Shown here: positions 7,673 to 14,063 of the stretch, one piece after another
How the letters are laid out: each line of letters starts with the position of its first letter
Numbering within the stretch: the first letter of the stretch is position 1
From: an uncultured Lachnospiraceae bacterium
GTDB taxonomy: Bacteria; Bacillota; Clostridia; Lachnospirales; Lachnospiraceae
DNA length: 25,859 nucleotides
NCBI GenBank assembly: GCA_910588885.1
Contig: CAJUSQ010000027.1
Coordinates: 1-25,859, forward strand
Reading direction: 5' to 3'
The notes under the pieces: model-generated
Databases searched by the model: none
What the model saw: the letters and a program-made list of their open reading frames with translations, nothing else
What the model was told of the DNA's origin: nothing
Program-made: the position numbers and the translations under genes

Positions 7673-8758
7673 ATGTCAAATACAGGTCAGAGAAGAAAGA
7701 AGCGGCCCTCTAAGAAACGCAGGCGGGCAAAGGTAATTATATTTTCAGTGGAAATCCTGGTACTGTTGGTGGTTCTTGCAGGGTTGTATGTGAGCCTGAA
7801 GCTGTCGAAAATGGACAGCGGCAACAAGATCGAGGCAAAGAATTTAAAGCAAAACGATTTGACGGTAGAGACTCAGGAAACCCTGGAGAAATATACGACA
7901 CTGGCGCTGTTCGGGCTGGATAACCGGGCCAACGGTGATTTTGCCCGGGGGAACAGCGATGTGATTATCATAGCCAGTATCAATGAGAAGACGAAAGAAG
8001 TGAAGATGGCCAGCGTATATCGGGATACGTACCTGAACATGACCGACAGTAGCGGATACCGGAAGGCAAATGCGGCTTATGCCAACGGCGGGGTAGACCA
8101 GGCCGTCAGTATGCTGAATGTAAACCTGGATCTGGATATTACCGATTACGTGGTAGTGGATTTTAATGCGGTGTCCGAAGCCGTGGATTTACTGGGTGGA
8201 GTGGAGATTGAACTGACCAGTGAGGAAGCGGAGCTGATCAACGGCTATATTGATGAGGTGGCGGAGGTTACGGGAAAGAAGAGCAGCCGGATTTACGAGC
8301 CGGGCCTTCATAACCTGGACGGTGTGCAGGCAACCTCCTATGGCCGGATCCGTTATACGGCCGGGGACGATTACAAGCGGACCGAGCGGCAGCGGCTGGT
8401 TATTGAGAAGATGGTGGAGAAGGCTTTGAGCTCTGATCTGGCCACCATTGACAAGCTGGTGGATCAAGTAATGGGAGAGGTTAAGACCAGCCTGACCAAT
8501 ACGGAGGTACTAATGCTGGCAAAGGATGCCTTCAGCTATAGCCTGGGAGAGAGTGCCGGGTTCCCCTTCGATAAGACTACCAAGGATTTGGGCGGCAAGG
8601 CCGGGGACTGTGTGATTCCCCTGGATTTGGCCAGCAATGTGGAACAGCTTCATCGGTTCTTATTTGAAACGGAGGATTATGAGGTGACGTCCTCCGTAAA
8701 GAAAATCAGTGGGGAAATCGTAACGAATACCGGGCTGTCCAAGGCGGATCTGCCTTAG
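7673..8758 (+). CDS. LytR-CpsA-Psr (LCP) family wall-glycopolymer ligase
   Basis: LCP enzymes transfer undecaprenyl-diphosphate-linked glycans onto peptidoglycan on the outer face of the membrane. The 361-residue protein has a basic cytoplasmic tail (residues 1-20), one membrane helix (about 21-42) and an extracellular LCP domain. Family landmarks are GLDNR with Asp82, GNSDVIII, SVYRDT with Arg117, KANAAYANGG, and the arginine-rich YGRIRYTAGDDYKRTERQR stretch (223-241) that lines the phosphate pocket. The start ATG follows GAGGAAG by a normal distance. It follows the polysaccharide genes but has its own likely promoter. Its natural substrate is plausibly the glycan made by the upstream cluster. 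Older annotations of such proteins as transcriptional regulators are misleading. Confidence 0.93.
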   Translation: MSNTGQRRKKRPSKKRRRAKVIIFSVEILVLLVVLAGLYVSLKLSKMDSGNKIEAKNLKQNDLTVETQETLEKYTTLALFGLDNRANGDFARGNSDVIIIASINEKTKEVKMASVYRDTYLNMTDSSGYRKANAAYANGGVDQAVSMLNVNLDLDITDYVVVDFNAVSEAVDLLGGVEIELTSEEAELINGYIDEVAEVTGKKSSRIYEPGLHNLDGVQATSYGRIRYTAGDDYKRTERQRLVIEKMVEKALSSDLATIDKLVDQVMGEVKTSLTNTEVLMLAKDAFSYSLGESAGFPFDKTTKDLGGKAGDCVIPLDLASNVEQLHRFLFETEDYEVTSSVKKISGEIVTNTGLSKADLP

Positions 8759-8821
8759 AGGGGCCCAGGGACATTTGTTTACGACGGTTTTTTACAGATA
8801 GGTTTGGGAGAAAATGGGATT

Positions 8822-8868
8822 TCTGCTCTTGGGAACATATGTTTGTGTTTTCGGGAGCAGATATTTTT
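8822..8868 (+). terminator. Weak terminator-like hairpin after LCP gene
   Basis: TCTGCTC (8822-8828) pairs perfectly with GAGCAGA (8855-8861) and a TATTTTTAT run follows. The loop is long (26 bases), so this is a weak intrinsic terminator at best. Confidence 0.35.
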
Positions 8869-8899
8869 ATGAAACGGCATTTTTGTTTTTCATTTTAAT

Positions 8900-8939
8900 A
8901 TGCTGTCCCCGTTGCCGGAAGGGCAGCTGCATGTTTTTT
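8900..8939 (+). terminator. Hairpin plus T-run directly before the glmS ribosome site
   Basis: ATGC (8900-8903) can pair with GCAT (8929-8932), and CCC (8907-8909) with GGG (8921-8923). A competing fold pairs GCTG with CAGC. Six T residues follow at 8934-8939, and AAGGAGG at 8941 is the glmS ribosome site. The position suggests an attenuator rather than an end-of-operon terminator. No glmS ribozyme core is seen in 8759-8956, and I found no convincing promoter there. Confidence 0.4.
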
Positions 8940-8956
8940 AAAGGAGGAAGTGGATT

Positions 8957-10783
8957 ATGTGTGGAATTGTTGGTTATATCGGAGCATCTCAGGCAGCGCC
9001 GATTTTATTGGACGGACTGGGAAAGCTGGAGTACAGAGGGTATGATTCTGCCGGGATTGCCGTGTATGACGGCAAAAAGATTCAGGTAAAGAAAGCCATT
9101 GGCAGGCTGAAGGTTTTAAGCGAGCTGACCCACGACGGTGCAACGATGCCGGGGACCTTAGGGGTGGGGCATACCCGCTGGGCCACCCACGGAGCGCCTT
9201 CGGATCTCAATGCCCATCCTCATTATAATAAAGAGGAAACCATTGCAGTGGTGCACAACGGGATCATTGAAAATTATCTGAAGCTTCGGAAAAAGCTGAC
9301 GGAGAAAGGATATGAATTTCGGTCGGAAACGGATACGGAGGTGGTGGCCCATCTCCTGGACTACTACTACAAGGGGGATCCCCTGGAGGCGATCACGAAG
9401 GTGATGCACCGGGTGGAGGGCTCCTATGCCCTTGGGATTTTGTTCCGGGAGCATCCGGACCGGTTATATGCCGCACGCAAGGACAGCCCGCTGATTGTAG
9501 GACAGGGGAAGGACGGGAATTTGATCGCCTCCGATGTACCGGCGGTTTTAAAATACACCCGGGAGGTATATTTTATTCGGAATGAGGAGACAGCGGTACT
9601 GACTACGGACGGGATTGCCTTTTACAATATGGACGGCGAGGAGATTGTGAAAAATTCCACAACCATCGAATGGGATTTGAACGCGGCGGAAAAGGGCGGT
9701 TACGAGCATTTTATGCTGAAGGAGATGTATGAACAGCCCAAGACGGTGCAGGATACTTTAAAGCCGCGGGTGAAGGAGAATACCATTGAAATTGAGGAGC
9801 TGAGCATGACCGAGGAAGAGATCCGCAGTATCAGCCGGATTCATATCGTTGCCTGCGGTTCCGCCTACCATACGGGAATTACCGCCAAATATGTGTTCGA
9901 GGGTTTGGCCCGGATTCCGGTGGAGGTGGATTTGGCTTCGGAATTCCGTTACCGCAATCCGATTTTGGAGGAGGACGCTTTGGTGCTGATCGTAAGCCAG
10001 TCCGGGGAAACGGCGGATTCCCTGGCCGCCCTTCGGGAAGCCAAGGGCAGGGGAGTGAAAACCCTCGGAATTGTCAATGTGGTGGGCAGCTCCATTGCCA
10101 GAGAAGCGGATAAGGTCATGTATACCTGGGCAGGGCCGGAGATTGCGGTGGCTACCACCAAGGCTTACAGCGCCCAGCTGATCGCCCAATACCTGCTTGC
10201 CCTTAAGTTTGCCCAGGTCCGGGGAAGGCTTACGGCGGAGGAGACCGCAGCCATGCTGGGGGATTTGAAGAAGCTGCCGGGGCAGATTGAGATGCTTTTG
10301 GCCAACAAGGAACGGATTCAGAAATTTGCCAACCGTTATATTGCCGCAAAGGATGTATTTTTTATCGGCCGGGGCATTGACTATGCGATTTCCCTGGAAG
10401 GCTCCCTGAAGCTGAAGGAGATCTCCTATATCCATTCGGAAGCCTATGCAGCCGGGGAACTGAAGCACGGCACCATTTCCCTGATCGAAGAAGGGACATT
10501 GGTTGCGGCTGTGGTGACACAGAAGGATTTGTACAAAAAGTCCATGAGCAATATTGTGGAGGTACGGACCCGGGGCGCCTTTGTGCTGGCGGTAACCAAT
10601 GTGGACAATACGGAAATGGAAAAGGCGGCGGATTATGTGATTTACATTCCCCAGACCAATCCTTATTTCACCAATTCCCTGGCGATTATACCGCTGCAGC
10701 TGTTCAGCTACTATGTGTCCGTGGGAAAAGGCTGCGATGTGGATAAGCCCAGGAATCTGGCGAAATCCGTGACCGTGGAATAG
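8957..10783 (+). CDS. glmS: Glutamine--fructose-6-phosphate aminotransferase (isomerizing)
   Basis: GlmS makes glucosamine-6-phosphate from fructose-6-phosphate and glutamine, the entry step to UDP-GlcNAc for peptidoglycan and surface glycans. The 608-residue length is standard. It begins MCGIVGYIG, where Cys2 becomes the N-terminal nucleophile of the glutaminase domain, followed by LEYRGYDSAG, GHTRWATHG and HNGIIEN. Two SIS domains follow, with CGSAYHTG, SQSGETADS, TTKAYSAQ, GRGIDY and EGSLKLKEISYIHSEAY. The C-terminus DKPRNLAKSVTVE is the conserved family end. AAGGAGG lies nine bases before the ATG. It stands between an LCP gene and a GtrA gene, so it is plausibly expressed with wall-glycan synthesis. 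GtrA begins 16 bases after its stop. Confidence 0.98.
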   Translation: MCGIVGYIGASQAAPILLDGLGKLEYRGYDSAGIAVYDGKKIQVKKAIGRLKVLSELTHDGATMPGTLGVGHTRWATHGAPSDLNAHPHYNKEETIAVVHNGIIENYLKLRKKLTEKGYEFRSETDTEVVAHLLDYYYKGDPLEAITKVMHRVEGSYALGILFREHPDRLYAARKDSPLIVGQGKDGNLIASDVPAVLKYTREVYFIRNEETAVLTTDGIAFYNMDGEEIVKNSTTIEWDLNAAEKGGYEHFMLKEMYEQPKTVQDTLKPRVKENTIEIEELSMTEEEIRSISRIHIVACGSAYHTGITAKYVFEGLARIPVEVDLASEFRYRNPILEEDALVLIVSQSGETADSLAALREAKGRGVKTLGIVNVVGSSIAREADKVMYTWAGPEIAVATTKAYSAQLIAQYLLALKFAQVRGRLTAEETAAMLGDLKKLPGQIEMLLANKERIQKFANRYIAAKDVFFIGRGIDYAISLEGSLKLKEISYIHSEAYAAGELKHGTISLIEEGTLVAAVVTQKDLYKKSMSNIVEVRTRGAFVLAVTNVDNTEMEKAADYVIYIPQTNPYFTNSLAIIPLQLFSYYVSVGKGCDVDKPRNLAKSVTVE

Positions 10784-10799
10784 ACGGAGGGAAGCTCTA

Positions 10800-11207
10800 A
10801 TGAAGAAATGGATGGATTTACTGAAGCAGGTAATCAAGTTCGGCATTGTAGGCGTGATCTCTACTTTGCTGGATTATGGGCTGATGATTTTGTTTACGGA
10901 AGTGTTTGGGCTGTATTATTTGCTGTCCTCTACGCTTTCTTACGGAATATCGCTGATTTTCAATTATCTGGCCAGTATGAAATATGTGTTCCGGGGCCGG
11001 AAGGACGTCAGCAGGCTGAAGGAATTTTTGATTTTTACCCTGCTGTCTTTGCTGGGCATGGGAATCAACCAGCTGATCCTGTGGCTGATTGTGGAAAATG
11101 CCGGAATTGATTACCGGATTTCCAAAATCCTGGCTACCGTTGTAGTGATGATTTGGAATTTTGTAACCCGGAAGCTGTTTTTGGAAAAGAAGGAAGACGT
11201 AAAATAG
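10800..11207 (+). CDS. GtrA-family membrane protein (candidate polyprenyl-linked sugar flippase)
   Basis: The 135-residue protein has four membrane helices and the GtrA family pattern: a start resembling LLKQVIKFGIVGVISTLLDYG, a basic loop after helix 2 (KYVFRGRKDVSRLKEF), and a C-terminal WNFVTRKLF. GtrA proteins are thought to flip undecaprenyl-phosphate-linked sugars made by GtrB-type enzymes. The likely GtrB partner is encoded at 6550, with LCP and glmS lying between. GGAGG lies about 11 bases before the ATG. It probably shares a transcript with glmS, as the gap is only 16 bases. The flippase role is family knowledge, and pairing with the 6550 gene is inferred. Confidence 0.87.
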   Translation: MKKWMDLLKQVIKFGIVGVISTLLDYGLMILFTEVFGLYYLLSSTLSYGISLIFNYLASMKYVFRGRKDVSRLKEFLIFTLLSLLGMGINQLILWLIVENAGIDYRISKILATVVVMIWNFVTRKLFLEKKEDVK

Positions 11208-11285
11208 GAAGAGGAAAAATAGAACATATATTCGATGTAAAAATAAGTTTCTTTTACACAAATTTTTGAAAGATTTATCACACAT

Positions 11286-11314
11286 TTTACACAATTTCTG
11301 TATAAACTTAGAAT
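11286..11314 (+). promoter_or_regulatory. Sigma-A promoter for the HtrA-like protease
   Basis: TTTACA (11286-11291) and TAGAAT (11309-11314) are separated by 17 bases in an AT-rich stretch. The start codon is at 11379, leaving an untranslated leader of about 55-60 bases. Nothing else is evident in the 171-base gap. Confidence 0.65.
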
Positions 11315-11378
11315 CAGAACAGAATAACAGTGTTGATACAAACCTTTAGAAATACGGTAAGAGGAAAGGAGAATTTAT

Positions 11379-12938
11379 ATGGATCATCAGTTTGACCCGA
11401 ACCGGAATTATCATTCCAATGAAAACCAGACGCCGAATGAAAACCAGACGCCGGATGAAACCAGGAGTTCCAGTGGAGAGGCGGGAAATGATACGGCCTC
11501 CCACGGAGAGTACCATACCGGCTATGGTACCGAAGCGGAGAGCACCCCATCCCAGGCCGGTATGAAACAGGAAAATGCGGGGAATCCGGGTTCTCTGTAT
11601 TCATACAGCTATGTCAACAAGGAAGAGCGGAACCGGCAGTATTATACGCCCTATGAGGAACCCAAAAACCGCAGGCGCAGACGGAAGAAGGAACCCGGGG
11701 AGAAGAAACCCGGGGAGAAGAAAACCCATGGATTTGGGGTGATCCTTGGGAAATGCGCGGCCATTGCCCTGGTATTCGGATTAGTCAGCGGAACGGTATT
11801 TTACGGGACCGGATATATTTTCGAATATGCTTCCGGGAAGAAAAACCAGCCGGTGCAGCAGAATACGATGCTTCGTGAGGACAGCGACAGCAGCAAGAAG
11901 ATGACGAACACCAGTACGCAGACCCAGGCCGTAGTCAGCGACGTGTCGCAGGTGGTGGAAAATGTGATGCCTTCGATTGTATCCATTACGAACCTGACCA
12001 CTCGGGAAATTGATATGCCCTACTGGTTTGGAGGTTCCTCCTACAGTCAGGAGATTCCAAGCGCCGGGTCCGGGATTATTGTGGCCCAGACGGATACGGA
12101 TTTGTATATTGCCACCAATAACCATGTGGTTGTGGATGCGTCGACCTTGACGGTGACCTTTCGGGATAATGAGAGCGTTACCGCGGAGATCAAGGGGACG
12201 GACCCCAATACGGACTTGGCCGTGATTTCCGTGCCGATCAGCAGCATTCCAGGGGATACCTTAAGTAAAATCAAGGTTGCCACTCTGGGAAATTCCAGTG
12301 ACCTTCAGGTGGGAGAGCCGGCCATTGCCATCGGAAACGCCCTGGGCTATGGACAGTCTGTAACCACAGGGGTCATCAGCGCCCTGGAGCGGGAAGTGAC
12401 CGTGACAGATCAAAACGGCAATGTGATTACCAACAGCCTGATTCAGACGGATGCAGCCATTAACCCCGGCAACAGCGGCGGCGCCCTTTTGAACATTAAG
12501 GGTGAAGTAATCGGGATTAATTCGGTAAAATACAGTGATACAAAGGTAGAGGGCATGGGCTATTCCATCCCGATTTCCAAGGCAGAGCCGATCATTAATG
12601 ATTTGATTGTCCGGCAGGCCGTGGATGAATCGGAATCCTCCTATCTGGGGATTTACGGTGTGGATGTGAGTACGGAAGTAAATGAAAATTACAATATGCC
12701 CAAAGGGCTTTATGTGACTCAGGTTGCAAACGGAAGCGCGGCAGAGGAAGCGGGAATCCGTCCGGGAGATATTATCACGGCTTTTGACGGCTATGAGATT
12801 TCCTCCCAGGAGCAGCTGGCAGAAAGGATGCGGTATTATGCGGCAGGAACTACCGTGGATATTACCGTTAAATCGGCGGAAGGCGGCGAATATGTAGAAC
12901 GGATCGTCACCGCAACCCTCGGGAAGAAAATTCAATAA
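11379..12938 (+). CDS. Membrane-anchored HtrA/DegP-like serine protease with PDZ domain
   Basis: This envelope quality-control protease of the S1C family has 519 residues. A long polar, probably disordered cytoplasmic segment (1-115) comes first, then a membrane helix (about 119-147). The trypsin-like domain follows, with His249 (ATNNHVV), Asp279 (NTDLAV) and Ser366 (NPGNSGGAL) as the catalytic triad. A C-terminal PDZ domain spans about 423-515 (GLYVTQVANGSAAEEAGIRPGD). The N-terminus has small tandem repeats, ENQTPN/ENQTPD and EPGEKK/PGEKK. It should face the outside of the cell and degrade or refold damaged proteins. It has its own promoter and stands between the glycan genes and carbamate kinase. 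AAAGGAG lies before the ATG. All catalytic residues are present, so it should be active. Confidence 0.95.
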   Translation: MDHQFDPNRNYHSNENQTPNENQTPDETRSSSGEAGNDTASHGEYHTGYGTEAESTPSQAGMKQENAGNPGSLYSYSYVNKEERNRQYYTPYEEPKNRRRRRKKEPGEKKPGEKKTHGFGVILGKCAAIALVFGLVSGTVFYGTGYIFEYASGKKNQPVQQNTMLREDSDSSKKMTNTSTQTQAVVSDVSQVVENVMPSIVSITNLTTREIDMPYWFGGSSYSQEIPSAGSGIIVAQTDTDLYIATNNHVVVDASTLTVTFRDNESVTAEIKGTDPNTDLAVISVPISSIPGDTLSKIKVATLGNSSDLQVGEPAIAIGNALGYGQSVTTGVISALEREVTVTDQNGNVITNSLIQTDAAINPGNSGGALLNIKGEVIGINSVKYSDTKVEGMGYSIPISKAEPIINDLIVRQAVDESESSYLGIYGVDVSTEVNENYNMPKGLYVTQVANGSAAEEAGIRPGDIITAFDGYEISSQEQLAERMRYYAAGTTVDITVKSAEGGEYVERIVTATLGKKIQ

Positions 12939-12944
12939 GAGTAT

Positions 12945-12972
12945 TTGCAAAATACCTCCTGTATGGTAAGAT
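12945..12972 (+). promoter_or_regulatory. Promoter for carbamate kinase with overlapping palindrome
   Basis: TTGCAA (12945-12950) and TAAGAT (12967-12972) have a 16-base spacer. TGG just before the -10 gives an extended -10. The -35 lies inside the palindrome GTATTT-GCA-AAATAC (12941-12955), a possible operator. Confidence 0.6.
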
Positions 12973-13000
12973 AAAGTATATGCCATATTGGAGGTATTTT
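12949..13000 (+). repeat. 11-bp inverted repeat enclosing the carbamate kinase promoter and ribosome site
   Basis: AAAATACCTCC (12949-12959) is the exact reverse complement of GGAGGTATTTT (12990-13000). The right arm is the Shine-Dalgarno site of the carbamate kinase gene. The left arm lies between the -35 and -10 elements, so it is absent from RNA started at that promoter but present in read-through RNA from the protease gene. Confidence 0.8.
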
Positions 13001-13003
13001 CTT

Positions 13004-13936
13004 ATGAGAAAAAAAAGAATCGTAATCGCTCTGGGCCACGCGGCTCTGGGAACGACCCTTCCGGAGCAGAAGGAAGCCACCAGGCGGACGGCGAAGGCGG
13101 TGGCTGATTTTATACAGAATGATTATCAGGTGGTTCTGACCCACAGCAACGGGCCCCAGGTGGGAATGATCCATACGGCGATGGCGGAATTCTGCCGGAT
13201 CTATCCGGAATATACGGCCACGCCCATGTCCGTGTGCTCCGCCATGAGCCAGGGATATATCGGATACGATCTGCAGAATGCCATTCGTACTGAGCTTTTG
13301 AACCGGGGTATTTATAAGCCGGTGTCCACGATTCTGACCCAGGTCAGCGTAGATCCTTACGATGAAGCTTTTTACCATCCCACGAAGGTCATTGGACGGG
13401 CCATGACGAAGGAAGAAGCCGAAGCGGAAGAGAAGAAGGGCAATCATGTGACGGAGGTTTCGGAGGGCTACCGCAGGATTGTGGCGGCGCCAAAGCCCAT
13501 CGAGGTAATTGAGGGAGACGCCATCCGTGCCCTGCTGGATGCGGATCAGATTGTAATTGCCTGTGGCGGCGGGGGAATTCCGGTGCTGGTACAGGGAAAT
13601 TCCCTGAAAGGGGCCAGCGCCGTGATTGAGAAGGATACGGCGGCCGGAAAGCTGGCAGAGCTGCTGGATGCGGACATGCTGGTAATTTTGACCGGGGCAG
13701 CCCAGGTATGCCTGGACTACGGCAAGGAAACGGAACGGCCTCTGGAGTCGCTGACCGTGGCGGAAGCCGTCCGATATATGGAGGAAGGGCAGTTTGAGGC
13801 GGGAACCATGCTTCCGAAGATTGAAGCAGCCGTTTCCTTTATCGGGAATTCTGCCGTTCGAAGCGTCCTGATTACGAAGTTAGATAAGACGAAGGAAGGA
13901 TTGGCCGGACTAACCGGTACAAAAATCCATAAGTAA
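13004..13936 (+). CDS. arcC: Carbamate kinase, YqeA-like
   Basis: Carbamate kinases interconvert carbamoyl phosphate plus ADP with ATP plus carbamate and ammonia, often as the last ATP-yielding step of arginine, citrulline or purine breakdown. The protein has 310 residues. It follows E. coli YqeA closely: NGPQVGMI, MSVCxAMSQGYIGYDLQNA, a GYRRIVAAPKP stretch, GGGGIPV, GASAVIEKD, LLDADMLVILT and GTMLPKIEAA. The ATG at 13004 was chosen for its GGAGGT site; an upstream in-frame ATG at 12980 lacks one. One feature is odd: the usual N-terminal ALGGNAL loop reads ALGHAALG, and THGNGPQ reads THSNGPQ. No other arginine or purine catabolic gene is nearby, so the source of carbamoyl phosphate is unclear. 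A related amino-acid-kinase activity is not excluded. Confidence 0.88.
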   Translation: MRKKRIVIALGHAALGTTLPEQKEATRRTAKAVADFIQNDYQVVLTHSNGPQVGMIHTAMAEFCRIYPEYTATPMSVCSAMSQGYIGYDLQNAIRTELLNRGIYKPVSTILTQVSVDPYDEAFYHPTKVIGRAMTKEEAEAEEKKGNHVTEVSEGYRRIVAAPKPIEVIEGDAIRALLDADQIVIACGGGGIPVLVQGNSLKGASAVIEKDTAAGKLAELLDADMLVILTGAAQVCLDYGKETERPLESLTVAEAVRYMEEGQFEAGTMLPKIEAAVSFIGNSAVRSVLITKLDKTKEGLAGLTGTKIHK

Positions 13937-14040
13937 GCGGTATAGGCTTGTCGAAACCGCAGCAAAACGAAACGGTACGGGCGCCCGGGCCGCTGCAAAG
14001 GGAGAGGGCCGGGATTTGCCCAAACCGCTGTAAAATCCAT
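13922..14040 (+). repeat. GC-rich inverted-repeat segment flanked by a 9-bp direct repeat
   Basis: AAAATCCAT occurs at 13922-13930 and again at 14032-14040, enclosing 101 bases. The enclosed segment has near-terminal inverted repeats: AGCGGTATAGGC (13936-13947) matches the complement of GCCCAAACCGCT (14018-14029) at 10 of 12 positions. Inside are three related CCGCWGYAAA copies at 13957, 13990 and 14025. This fills the 127-base gap before pyk. A short non-coding mobile element or a structured leader are both possible. Confidence 0.45.
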
Positions 14041-14063
14041 TGGAAAGAAAGGCTGATTTTATT

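Noticed and set aside
7612..7713. Overlapping upstream ORF starting at a copy of TATGTCAAA before the LCP gene
   Set aside because: It is out of frame with no well-placed ribosome site; the 9-base repeat with the true start is probably chance.
8759..8956. glmS ribozyme
   Set aside because: No GCGCC cleavage-site motif or ribozyme core sequence could be found in the leader.
8814..9089. 91-codon frame in the glmS leader
   Set aside because: It runs into glmS in another frame and lacks a ribosome site. The hydrophobic start comes from a T-rich leader.
9758..10846. Long reading frame (362 codons) on the - strand
   Set aside because: It is antisense to glmS and has His/Gly/Pro-rich shadow composition, with no recognisable motif.
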